A program made the translations under genes and the position numbers. 64,000 bases of DNA from JADCRZ01 sp031399065. Its GTDB lineage: Bacteria; Bacteroidota; Bacteroidia; Chitinophagales; Chitinophagaceae. The stretch is from contig JANNOM010000048.1 of NCBI GenBank assembly GCA_031399065.1, forward strand, positions 186,001 through 250,000, written 5' to 3'. The notes under the pieces were generated by a model. That model did no database searches. It was given only the letters and a program-made list of their open reading frames with translations, and had not been told where the DNA came from. Below are positions 1-9,079 of this stretch, piece by piece (the first letter of the stretch is position 1; each line of letters begins with the position of its first letter).

Positions 1-1077
1 AAACCTGACCGCTATAAAAACCGCCCTTACCTGTTATGGTTCGCAGGTTGTAAAAACGTATCGGTCATAAATGTGCACCTCCGCAATTCCGCATTCTGGA
101 TGCAGCACTACCTAGGTTGCGAATACGTGCGTATCGATGGCCTGAATATCTGGAACCATTCCAATAAAAACAATGACATGATGGATATAGACGGCTGCAG
201 GTTTGTAACCATCTCTAATATAAACGGCGATTCGGACGATGATGGTATTACCATTAAAAGTACTTCACCCCTTATTTCCGAAAATATTACGATCACCAAT
301 TGTGTCATCAGCAGTCACTGCAATGCGCTTAAGTTTGGCACTGAATCTACCGGCGGCTTCCGGAACGTAGCCGTTTCCAATTGTGTGATCAAACCCTCCG
401 GCCAGGTTTCGACTATTTATGGAAAACCTGCCGGCATCAGCGGACTGGCCCTCGAAATAGTGGATGGAGGTATAATGGAAAACATCACTATCAGCAATAT
501 CATAATACAGGGACCACAGGTCCCAATTTTTATACGTCTTGGCAACCGTGGCAGGAAATACAGGGACGATGCAATACTGCCGCCCACCGGCAGGATCAGG
601 AATATTCATATATCAGACATCGTTGCTACCGGAGCGGATACTACCGGATGTGCTATTGCTGGTATCGACGGCGCACCAATAGAAAGCGTGTCCCTAAACC
701 ATATCAGTATAGAAACAACCGGAGGGGGAACTGTAAAGGATAGAGAACGCCATCCTGAGGCAAAAGAAAAAGACTACCCGGAAGCCACTATGTTTGGCAA
801 ATTACCTGCCTACGGATTTTATGTGAGTAATGCACGGGATATACGTATGACGAATGTAACCGTCAGATCGAGAAGCCCGGATAGCAGGCCGGGAATAGCG
901 CTTGAAAAAACGGAAAACTTTTCGCTCTCGGGGCTCGACATTCCGCCTTCCGACAGTACAGACGCAGTGGTGTATATAACCAATAGCCGCAACGGTTCTG
1001 TCTCCGACGTTATAAAACATTACCCGCTCCGCCGTTTTGTATGGAAAGATAAAAAATCAGTAAACATACATGAATAA
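1..1077 (+). CDS. Glycoside hydrolase family 28 (polygalacturonase-like), 5'-truncated by window
   Basis: The reading frame is open from the first base, so the start and signal peptide lie outside the window. What is visible is a right-handed parallel beta-helix with repeated short strands of the type NxxxSNCVI. Acidic motifs typical of GH28 are present: NND at bases 172-177, DxD just after it, and the D-S-D-D-D-G block at 229-246, which should supply the catalytic aspartates. A classical GHG motif is absent; the equivalent turn reads KFGTES, as in the Bacteroidetes GH28 subgroup I know. The enzyme should hydrolyse galacturonic acid linkages in pectin or rhamnogalacturonan in the periplasm or on the surface. 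It overlaps the next gene by 8 bp, so the two are probably co-translated, and the GH105 partner supports a pectin role. The exact substrate is inferred. Confidence 0.85.
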   Translation, partial: KPDRYKNRPYLLWFAGCKNVSVINVHLRNSAFWMQHYLGCEYVRIDGLNIWNHSNKNNDMMDIDGCRFVTISNINGDSDDDGITIKSTSPLISENITITNCVISSHCNALKFGTESTGGFRNVAVSNCVIKPSGQVSTIYGKPAGISGLALEIVDGGIMENITISNIIIQGPQVPIFIRLGNRGRKYRDDAILPPTGRIRNIHISDIVATGADTTGCAIAGIDGAPIESVSLNHISIETTGGGTVKDRERHPEAKEKDYPEATMFGKLPAYGFYVSNARDIRMTNVTVRSRSPDSRPGIALEKTENFSLSGLDIPPSDSTDAVVYITNSRNGSVSDVIKHYPLRRFVWKDKKSVNIHE

Positions 1078-2755
1078 AATGCGATTCATCTTAATACTGC
1101 TACTGATCACAACTGCAAAGCAATTAGAAGCGCAGGACAGCTCTGCACTTCATATAGCGGAACGTGTTGCTGATAAGGTAATCCGGGAAACCGTATTTGC
1201 TTTTGAATTGCAGCCGCAGCTGGAACAACTCGGTATGCAGATTATCGACTTCAGGCATTTTAACCTGCAAAAGGGCCAGGCAGGCAGTGCGTTCCGCCAT
1301 GCGAAAGTGCTTTCTGATACAGTCATTCATTTTGGGGTCAGCAGCGGGGGCCCGGTAAGTATCACGGTAAATGGCATGCTGGTATACCGGCAGCATAAAG
1401 GAAATATAGGTCACCCTAAAGAAATTGCATACGGAAGGTTTAGGTTCGACACCACATTTACAGCGTTACTTAAAAAAGGCTCCAACCTTATTATGGTTAA
1501 TTACCTGGCAGATACGGGGCGGCAGGTCGTTTTTGTTAGACCCGTATTGAACAACCTGGATTTAGATAAGTCGGTAAATTTTGATACCAATACCTGGTTA
1601 ATGGCGGCCTTCCCGTCAGAGGAATCACTTGATACCGCGTCAAAAGAAATAAAGCCTTACTATATCATTAACAATAAAATGATCGCGTGGCAATCATCCC
1701 CCATACATTACCTTCCTGAACTGGTGATACCTGCCAACGCAACTTACCGGCGCGATTCTTATGCCGACTGGAATTACTCCAATGGAGCAACTCTATGGTC
1801 GATAATGGCGTTGGAAGATGCCAGGTATACTGATTTCATAAAAAAATACAGCTGCTTTACACTGGATAACGAGGCATATTTTAGATGGCAGTACGATTCG
1901 CTGCATGCTTACAGGGGCGGCTTTCACCGCATCTTCCGGCAATCTATGCTCGACGACGCCGGCACACCGGCTTTACCCCTCGCCGAACTATATCTTAAAA
2001 ATAAAGACTCTTTGCTTAAGCAATGGCTTATGCCCATTGCAGATTATGTTTATCGCCGGCAGATGCGCCTGGCGGATGGAACTTTCTGCCGGCCGGAGCC
2101 CGTTAACTATACCGTATGGGCAGACGATCTGTTTATGAGTGTGCCCTTCCTGCTAAGGATAGCGGCAGCCACCGGGGATACTAGATACTACGACGAGGCC
2201 GCACAACAGGCTATCCATTTTAAAAAATATTTACTGGATCCGAAAACAGGATTATATAAACACGGCTGGTTTAGTACTACCGGCGAACGATCCGCAGTAT
2301 TTTGGGGCCGTGCCAATGGATGGATCGTGTGGGCCACGGCGGAACTACTATTATCGTTGCCTCCCCGCCACCCCCAATTCAAAACCATACTGGCCATGTT
2401 CAGGCAACATATCGACCACCTGCTCCCTTACCAGGAAGCAGGCGGTATGTGGGGGCAGGTACTTGACCGGCCGGATGCCTATAAAGAAACCTCCTGTACC
2501 GCCCTGTTCACGCTTGCCATTGCCAGGGGTGTAAGAAAAGGCTGGCTGCCACCTGGATATAAAAAGTATGCCGTAAACGGATGGAATGCCGTCAGGAAAA
2601 ATATAGATGCCGATGGTACTGTGCATGGTATATGCCGGGGTACGGAGATCGGAAACGATGTTCAGTTTTACCTGGACAGGCAAACCATCGATCACGATCC
2701 ACGCGGACTCGGGGCCGTTATTACCGCTGGAATAGAAATATCTAAACTCAAATAA
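1070..2755 (+). CDS. Glycoside hydrolase family 105/88, unsaturated rhamnogalacturonyl hydrolase
   Basis: This 561-residue protein has an N-terminal type I signal peptide ending near QLEAQ. Residues 30-170 form a beta-rich domain unlike the minimal YteR-type enzyme. An (alpha/alpha)6 barrel follows, with the family signatures W-A-D-D-L-F-M-S (acidic pair D352-D353) and WGRANGW. GH105 enzymes remove the unsaturated uronic acid left on pectin oligosaccharides by lyases, through hydration of the double bond. The role is therefore to finish oligosaccharides released upstream. It starts inside the end of the GH28 gene and is followed after 18 bp by the large unknown lipoprotein, so all three probably form one operon. 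GH88 is the nearest alternative assignment, but the pectin context favours GH105. Confidence 0.85.
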   Translation: MNKMRFILILLLITTAKQLEAQDSSALHIAERVADKVIRETVFAFELQPQLEQLGMQIIDFRHFNLQKGQAGSAFRHAKVLSDTVIHFGVSSGGPVSITVNGMLVYRQHKGNIGHPKEIAYGRFRFDTTFTALLKKGSNLIMVNYLADTGRQVVFVRPVLNNLDLDKSVNFDTNTWLMAAFPSEESLDTASKEIKPYYIINNKMIAWQSSPIHYLPELVIPANATYRRDSYADWNYSNGATLWSIMALEDARYTDFIKKYSCFTLDNEAYFRWQYDSLHAYRGGFHRIFRQSMLDDAGTPALPLAELYLKNKDSLLKQWLMPIADYVYRRQMRLADGTFCRPEPVNYTVWADDLFMSVPFLLRIAAATGDTRYYDEAAQQAIHFKKYLLDPKTGLYKHGWFSTTGERSAVFWGRANGWIVWATAELLLSLPPRHPQFKTILAMFRQHIDHLLPYQEAGGMWGQVLDRPDAYKETSCTALFTLAIARGVRKGWLPPGYKKYAVNGWNAVRKNIDADGTVHGICRGTEIGNDVQFYLDRQTIDHDPRGLGAVITAGIEISKLK

Positions 2756-2773
2756 CGGATACCAATAACTGTA

Positions 2774-5173
2774 ATGAGATTTTATTTCACCATATACTTA
2801 TTTACTTTCTGTTTGCATTCCTGTGACAGTCAGACCCTGCCGGAAGCAATGCCCCTGCGCGCATCCATTGACATGGATACGGTGGCGGTAAAAAGATATG
2901 CTGCCGCTTTGGAAAGAAAGTTGTTGGTAACACCCACGAACTCCTTACTGTTAAAAGAACGGTCGAAAGTGAATAATTATCTGCTCGCCTGCTCCTATTA
3001 TGAAGGAGGAGGATGGTCGTGGGCCGTTAAAGGCACCGGCATGAACTATACCAAGCGGTTATATCTTGCCGCTGACATGCTAAAAGAGATGGCAGCAGAT
3101 ACCTTGCATCCACTCTATTATAAATCCTTATACCTGAGAGCAAGAATTTATTACTGGCTCGATAAAGAAGACGGGGGTCTTTACCCGGATACCATCTCCC
3201 CTGATTATTTCACCCTGTTATCTACTGCATTCCCGGAACACCAGGTATTAAAAATGTACCGTGGAGAAAATATTTTTTTTGCAACAACCGGTATCACAAA
3301 TCCCAAAGGTATGCCCGGCTGGGCAGTCTACCAGCGGGAGGCCGTTACGCGCATGCTGCAGATTATTCACTGGTGGGTAAATGAGCGGCAGGCAGCCAAT
3401 GGAGAATTGGGAGGAAAATACGGAGACGATGTAGAGATCCTTCGATGGTGGATGCCGGCCATATTGGGTGCAGACGACAGCGTGGCCATAGCAGGGCATA
3501 CGCGGCTGGCAGACGGCGTTTGGAACAGCGGCATACTGGAAAAAGGATTTGCAAAAAGAATAGATGATGTAGAACATTCCGCCGAGCTTTTTCGGGATAC
3601 CCACGCCGGCATATTCCTCGTAAAATATGGCGATCCGGAATATGTGGAAAGATGCATGATAGGTATGCAGCATTTTAATGAGGTATGGACAGGCATAACA
3701 CCGCTCGGTCACCGTCACTTTAAATCCTATTATCTATCTGCTACCCAGGTAAAAGAGGAAGCGCCCTATGGTGTGGATGTACCTCTTAATGCCCGCGCGT
3801 TACTGCCTGGCTTATGGACGGCGTGGTACAACCGCAATCCGGCTATTCTTACATCTTTCGCAGAATGGTGCGCAGCATGGTCGGCAGATGCTGACCGGGA
3901 AGAAAATGGAAAACCCCGGGGAGTCTTTCCTGCTGCTGTTACTTTTGCATCCGACAAAATAGGCGGCTACAAGGGTAACTGGTACGATGCGGACCTTGCG
4001 TACAGCTATTATCGCTGGGAAAGCCTGGGGCATATCAGCGAACTTTACAGTCACTTCCTGGGAATGTATGCCATTACAAAAGATTCCCTATATCTGGAAC
4101 CCATTCATTCGGTGGCCCGCCTGATGGATACAACCGGAAGTAATCCATCAGAAAAACAAATGCCGGGTTCCCTGCAATGGGTAAAAAATAAGCTGACCAT
4201 TAAAAAAGAAGAAGGCTTCCTTGCCAACCATCCGATGGGGCGTGTGTTTTCCATGGCAAAAAAAATATCCGGTAATAAAACGTATGACCCTTATGTACTT
4301 CAATATGGCGATGCCTATAATAGATATGAAACCGGGAAAGATAAAAATATACTGATGCGCGGCTTAGACAGCCTGCTTCCATCCCTTCGTTATAATTTCC
4401 CTTTATTTACCAGCGAGGTAAAATTTACTGACAGGGTGTATATACCAGGCAGTAATTTATTACTCGGCATGTATACCGGGCATTTCGGCGCAGGGTACGA
4501 GTATCCCGCCCTGGTGGCCACCTGGAAAAATACCGGCAAAGATGTTGCGGTATTAGTAAGACAGGGAAATGATACCTCTGCCACGGTATCGTTGTATAAT
4601 TCCGGTAAAGCCAGACAGGTAACAATGCGTACCTGGATGCTGGAACCCGGGGTATACAAAATGACGGAAGGCATCGACCGTAATGACGATGGACGGGCTG
4701 ATGAAATTATTAAAAAAACGGGTATTCAACTATCAGAGCGGGTGAGTGATCTACCCATAGTTACTCCTGCTGAAAAGAACTATGTGGTTTCGCTGGTACG
4801 CTTATCTTCCATTTTAAAAAAGGAAACGGAGTTAGCGGACCCGGGACTAAGCGCGAAGGATATTACCGTAACCAGCTCCCGGGCAAACGGCCATTCGTTC
4901 ATGAAGATACAGGCGCGTATTCATAACATAGGAAATACCTCCGCAGAAAATCTGATGGTATATCTGATAGTAGATGGTGTTAAAACCGATAGCTCTCTCA
5001 TCGGAAATATACAAGCTCCCAACGACCTGCGCCCGAGATCAGAAAGCGTTCTCTTTACTGCGAAGGCCACCGGTAGACAGCACCGGGTCGGCATCCGTAT
5101 AGAGTACCAACAGCCGGAAATAACCCGCTTCAATAACTATGCAGAGCGTATAATAACGATAAATTCCCGGTGA
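2774..5173 (+). CDS. Large secreted lipoprotein of unknown function with CARDB-like C-terminal domain
   Basis: I do not recognise the main domain. The protein has 799 residues and a short lipoprotein-type signal with a candidate lipid-attachment Cys at residue 17 (motif LHSC). Residues 40-480 are helix-rich with many aromatic and acidic patches (WWMP, HRHFKSYY, GNWYDADLAYSYYRW), which suggests an alpha/alpha-toroid resembling polysaccharide lyases or six-hairpin glycosidases. Residues 540-690 are beta-rich. Residues 690-799 resemble a CARDB adhesion module (phrases such as ARIHNIGNTSAEN and FNNYAERIITI). Its position between a GH105 enzyme and a LacI regulator makes a role in pectin or rhamnogalacturonan breakdown or binding likely. 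No known catalytic motif was identified, so the function is open. Confidence 0.8.
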   Translation: MRFYFTIYLFTFCLHSCDSQTLPEAMPLRASIDMDTVAVKRYAAALERKLLVTPTNSLLLKERSKVNNYLLACSYYEGGGWSWAVKGTGMNYTKRLYLAADMLKEMAADTLHPLYYKSLYLRARIYYWLDKEDGGLYPDTISPDYFTLLSTAFPEHQVLKMYRGENIFFATTGITNPKGMPGWAVYQREAVTRMLQIIHWWVNERQAANGELGGKYGDDVEILRWWMPAILGADDSVAIAGHTRLADGVWNSGILEKGFAKRIDDVEHSAELFRDTHAGIFLVKYGDPEYVERCMIGMQHFNEVWTGITPLGHRHFKSYYLSATQVKEEAPYGVDVPLNARALLPGLWTAWYNRNPAILTSFAEWCAAWSADADREENGKPRGVFPAAVTFASDKIGGYKGNWYDADLAYSYYRWESLGHISELYSHFLGMYAITKDSLYLEPIHSVARLMDTTGSNPSEKQMPGSLQWVKNKLTIKKEEGFLANHPMGRVFSMAKKISGNKTYDPYVLQYGDAYNRYETGKDKNILMRGLDSLLPSLRYNFPLFTSEVKFTDRVYIPGSNLLLGMYTGHFGAGYEYPALVATWKNTGKDVAVLVRQGNDTSATVSLYNSGKARQVTMRTWMLEPGVYKMTEGIDRNDDGRADEIIKKTGIQLSERVSDLPIVTPAEKNYVVSLVRLSSILKKETELADPGLSAKDITVTSSRANGHSFMKIQARIHNIGNTSAENLMVYLIVDGVKTDSSLIGNIQAPNDLRPRSESVLFTAKATGRQHRVGIRIEYQQPEITRFNNYAERIITINSR

Positions 5174-5215
5174 TCTGATTGACTAATTTCTTATCTTAAC
5201 GTCCTGTTTAATGAA

Positions 5216-6268
5216 ATGAAGAAAAAAGCACAAGAACTATACGGCGTTAAAGAAATAGCAAGAAGAGCCGACGTTTCGATAGGAACGGTTGACAGGGTGA
5301 TCCACAACAGGGCGGGCGTATCCGAAAAAACCCGGCAAAAGATTAATGACATCATCAGGGAATTGAACTATCAGCCCAATATATTGGCCAGCAGGCTGGC
5401 ATCACGTAAAATATATCGCATAGCCGTATTAATTCCCAACATTTCTGCCGAGACGGATTTTTGGGAAGCCCCGCTAAAAGGCATCCAGCGCGCGGAAGCG
5501 GAGATAAAAAAATATGGTATTATCATTGAGATCTATTTCTTTGATCTGAAAGATAAAACTTCCTTTACCAAACAGGCAAAAGCCGCTCTCAGGAAAAAAC
5601 CTCATGGCATACTGTTGTCCCCCTCTTTTATCAGCGAAGCAACCCACTTTTCTGAAACCTGCAAAGCAGGTAATATACCCGTTGTAATGATAGACACTAA
5701 CCTACCATCGCAAAATGGTCATTGTTATATAGGCCCGCACATGTATTACAGCGGATACCAGGCGGCTCACCTCATAGACTTCGGTACTTCCCGGAAAGCA
5801 AAAATATTGTTTCTAAATATCTCCGAAACGCAAATGGATGAGCAGGTGGAACAGGGATTTATGGCTTATTTCACCGATAATAAAAAAAAGCCGGCGATCG
5901 TTAAACTTAATATCCACCAAACAGATGAAAACGCGATAGCCAAAAAGCTCAACGATACATTTGCCGCCCATCCGCAAATACAATCCATCTTCGTTACCAA
6001 TTCAAGAGTATCCTACGTTGCTGCATACCTCGAAAAAAAGGGTCTTTCGAATATTCTGCTGATCGGTTACGATATTCTTAAAGAGAATGTGAAACACCTC
6101 GAATCCGGCAACATCGACTTCCTGATCTGTCATAAACCCGAAGAACAGGGTTACCGGGGAATTATTACGCTTTACCAGACCCTTGTAGTGGGATCGCCTA
6201 TAGAGAGCGTAACGTTTATGCCAATCGATATTATTACCCGCGACAATTATAAATTCTACTCCAATTAA
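5216..6268 (+). CDS. LacI-family transcriptional regulator
   Basis: The protein has 350 residues, the usual LacI length. An N-terminal helix-turn-helix covers about residues 9-30 (VKEIARRADVSIGTVDRVI), and the hinge helix lies around QPNILASRLAS. Residues 65-345 form a periplasmic-binding-protein-type sugar-sensing domain; the stretch around GILLSPSFISEA resembles the ribose/inositol-binding subgroup. It should bind an operator as a dimer and release it on sugar binding. It lies 42 bp downstream of the pectin genes and upstream of a 240-bp intergenic region that precedes the GH20 operon. It could regulate either side. The start used is the ATG immediately before the Lys-rich KKKAQ segment. 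Confidence 0.9.
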   Translation: MKKKAQELYGVKEIARRADVSIGTVDRVIHNRAGVSEKTRQKINDIIRELNYQPNILASRLASRKIYRIAVLIPNISAETDFWEAPLKGIQRAEAEIKKYGIIIEIYFFDLKDKTSFTKQAKAALRKKPHGILLSPSFISEATHFSETCKAGNIPVVMIDTNLPSQNGHCYIGPHMYYSGYQAAHLIDFGTSRKAKILFLNISETQMDEQVEQGFMAYFTDNKKKPAIVKLNIHQTDENAIAKKLNDTFAAHPQIQSIFVTNSRVSYVAAYLEKKGLSNILLIGYDILKENVKHLESGNIDFLICHKPEEQGYRGIITLYQTLVVGSPIESVTFMPIDIITRDNYKFYSN

Positions 6269-6404
6269 TACAGGATATCCATAACCAAGTTTATGGTTTA
6301 TTTTTCTTCCCAACGCATGCTATATACCGAACAAAACAGCTTTTTTAAAATAATTTTACATTTTACGTGTACGTTACCGGAAATTACTGTAAATTAGTAT
6401 CTGC

Positions 6405-6461
6405 TAACGATTCTTAGTAACGGCTGCCATGTTTCTAGCCTGTTATCAACGATTCAGTAAC
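6405..6461 (+). promoter_or_regulatory. Direct repeat in the GH20 operon promoter region, candidate operator
   Basis: The element AACGATTC, followed by AGTAAC, occurs twice: at 6406-6421 (with two extra bases between the halves) and at 6448-6461. Start-to-start spacing is 42 bp, close to four helical turns. An inverted GTTAC copy lies at 6373-6377. The pair sits between the LacI gene stop and the GH20 start, so it is a reasonable regulator binding site. This is inference from repetition and position only. Confidence 0.35.
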
Positions 6462-6508
6462 CATTAAACTACCGTCCTGCGTAGGTGTTGAATCTTTCTC
6501 TAAACTAA

Positions 6509-9079
6509 ATGTTGATGATGAAGGCAATTCTTTGCTATATATTATTCGCAATGCTAATTATGCATCCCGGAAACACGGGATTTGCAGCCGGGCTGCCCCT
6601 ATTACCCTATCCGCAACACGTACAACAGGGTAATAAAGTATTTGCGCTATCTGCCCATCTTCGTTTTCAAACAAGAGCATTGGATAAAGAGACGGGCGCC
6701 CGACTTGCAGATCACTGGAAGCGTTTCGAAGAGACGGAGAAAAAGATAAGCAGGTCTCCCATTACAATTATAATAGGCATATTAGGCAAAGACACATCAT
6801 TCGATTCATCGATAAAAACCGGTGCTTCCGGCTATGCCGACCGGCTGGGAAAAGAAGGCTACCTGCTGATATGGAACAACAGGCAAAAAATAATTGCCGC
6901 CCATACGGAAACAGGTCTTTTTTATGCCCTGCAAAGTCTGAAACAACTGGTACGCGCCGGGTGGAGCAGGGAGATATTTATTGCAGACTGGCCATCCTTA
7001 CCGCACCGGGTAGTATACGATGATATCAGCAGGGGACCCATATCAACCGTAGGATACATCAGGCAGCAGATCGAACGCATGTCTGAATTGAAGATCAACG
7101 GACTTTCTTTTTATATCGAGCATGTAGTACAGCCGGTATCGCATCCCGACTTTGCGCCGGATAGCGGCAAACTGACTATTCCCCAGATAAAAGAGCTATC
7201 CGCCTATGCAGCAAAGCATCATATGGAACTGATCGGAAGCTTTCAGTCCTTCGGGCACTTTGAAAAAATATTATCCCTTCCCCAATACCGGTCTATGGGA
7301 GAAACATCCACCCTTATTTCCCCACTGGATCCCCGGGCAAAAAAATTCCTAGATGAAGTGATAGGAGAACTATGCGATGCATTCAATGCTCCTTATTTTA
7401 ACGTGAACTGCGATGAGACGTTCGATCTGACCAAGGGGAAATCCAAAAAATATATCGACAGCGTAGGTGCCGCAAAATTCTATGCCGATCATCTCCGGTT
7501 TCTTTATGATGTGGTAAAGCGGCATAATAAAAAACTCATGATGTGGGGGGACGTGGCACTTGAACACGAAGAGGTGCTGGACCTTCTTCCGAAAGACATT
7601 ATATACCTTACCTGGGAGTACGGGGATAAGAAATCATACGACCAGTGGATAATGCCTTTTAAAAAGCGGGGGCTCCCATTTATGGTTTGTCCGGGTATAC
7701 TGAATTCCTACCGCATGTTCCCTGACATGGCCATGGCCAAAGCGAACATCCGGGGCTTTACAGAAGCAGGGTTAAAGCATGGGGCAAAAGGAGTAATTAC
7801 TACTATATGGGATGATGGCGGCACTTATCTTTTCTCGGGCGACTGGTACGGCGTATATGTAGCCGCCGATAAATGCTGGAACATACATGCTGCCGCTGAA
7901 CCGTCTTTTAATACCCGCTACGAACGCAATGCCTATCATACATCTAACGGAGCTTATGTAAAAGCCCTTTTTAAATTAATGGGACTGCGCGCCCTGCCTT
8001 TAACCTATAATCTTAACGACCAGTTATGGCGGCAGAAAATACTTTCCGATAGCGGCAAGCGGCTTATTATAAATAATTCTTCCGCAAAAGCTGCGCTCGC
8101 AATTATTGACAGTGCCAGCAACATACTCGCTGCTGCAGCTCCCCTCCGGCACCAGGACGATATGAATGCTTTAAAGTTTACGCTCGATCAGTACAGGCTT
8201 ATTGTTGATACCAGGATGCAGATTATGAAAGTAGTGCGTCTTTATAATAACGCATTATCTGCTCCTGATGCTATGTTGGCAAAGAATACATTACAGGAAG
8301 CCAATGCTATAGTAAAAATCCTGGAAAGCAGGCATACACTCCTGAAAAATCATTTTAAAGCAGCCTGGCTGAAAGAGAACCAGCCATACTGGCTAAATGT
8401 AATACTCGATGGTTACGACAAAAAGATAAGCGACCTAAACTGGCTATCCGGTAACCTTCAAAAAGATATAGCTGCCCTGAATAACTCCAGCTCTATACCA
8501 TTGGCCTCGCAGGTAAGGCTTACTATAAAGGAAAGCCCGGACTATTATTTCCAGAACTGGATGCTGGGAGGCCCGTTTCCGCTGGCTAACGGAGAAAAGC
8601 TGCCTTCTTTTCTATACTCCGGCAATATGGAATACAATAAGCCGCCTAAGCCCGGAGACTTTACCCACTATAAAGGAAAGACGTACCGGTGGCAAAAATT
8701 TTCCTCACCGGACGGCGGCATCGTAGACCTGGATATTAATTATCCGGCACAACAAAACGCAGTGGCTTATGCTTATTGTAATATCACGACCGAACAGCCG
8801 GCAACAGTTGATGCGTTCGTTTCCGGTACAGATGGACTGGAAGTATTTTGCAATGGCGAGAAAGTAAACACCGGAACGCCGGTAACAGCCAGTGAAAATA
8901 CAGAAAACAGAATAACGCTTGCCCTGCAACCCGGCATCAATCACCTTTTGTTAAAAATGCCCAAACACGAAGGAAGACCCTGGTCATTTACTTTCCGGCT
9001 CGATAAAAATGCCAGCGTAACCACACATAAACATAAATATCAGTTGAATGCTAAAAAGACAATTTATGAAGCAGATTAA
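6509..9079 (+). CDS. Glycoside hydrolase family 20, beta-N-acetylhexosaminidase-like
   Basis: This 856-residue secreted enzyme has a signal peptide within the first 27 residues. Residues 28-165 form a GH20b-type alpha/beta domain, and residues 165-500 form the TIM barrel. The conserved GH20 Asp-Glu pair is D302-E303 in the motif NVNCDETFD; GH20 enzymes use these residues for substrate-assisted cleavage of terminal GlcNAc or GalNAc. The remaining 350 residues include a long helical segment and a C-terminal beta-sandwich (VSGTDGLEVFCNGEKV) that may bind carbohydrate. It is the first gene of a plus-strand cluster with a TonB receptor and amino-sugar genes, so it probably releases the amino sugar that the cluster imports. 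Its stop overlaps the next start by 14 bp. Confidence 0.85.
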   Translation: MLMMKAILCYILFAMLIMHPGNTGFAAGLPLLPYPQHVQQGNKVFALSAHLRFQTRALDKETGARLADHWKRFEETEKKISRSPITIIIGILGKDTSFDSSIKTGASGYADRLGKEGYLLIWNNRQKIIAAHTETGLFYALQSLKQLVRAGWSREIFIADWPSLPHRVVYDDISRGPISTVGYIRQQIERMSELKINGLSFYIEHVVQPVSHPDFAPDSGKLTIPQIKELSAYAAKHHMELIGSFQSFGHFEKILSLPQYRSMGETSTLISPLDPRAKKFLDEVIGELCDAFNAPYFNVNCDETFDLTKGKSKKYIDSVGAAKFYADHLRFLYDVVKRHNKKLMMWGDVALEHEEVLDLLPKDIIYLTWEYGDKKSYDQWIMPFKKRGLPFMVCPGILNSYRMFPDMAMAKANIRGFTEAGLKHGAKGVITTIWDDGGTYLFSGDWYGVYVAADKCWNIHAAAEPSFNTRYERNAYHTSNGAYVKALFKLMGLRALPLTYNLNDQLWRQKILSDSGKRLIINNSSAKAALAIIDSASNILAAAAPLRHQDDMNALKFTLDQYRLIVDTRMQIMKVVRLYNNALSAPDAMLAKNTLQEANAIVKILESRHTLLKNHFKAAWLKENQPYWLNVILDGYDKKISDLNWLSGNLQKDIAALNNSSSIPLASQVRLTIKESPDYYFQNWMLGGPFPLANGEKLPSFLYSGNMEYNKPPKPGDFTHYKGKTYRWQKFSSPDGGIVDLDINYPAQQNAVAYAYCNITTEQPATVDAFVSGTDGLEVFCNGEKVNTGTPVTASENTENRITLALQPGINHLLLKMPKHEGRPWSFTFRLDKNASVTTHKHKYQLNAKKTIYEAD

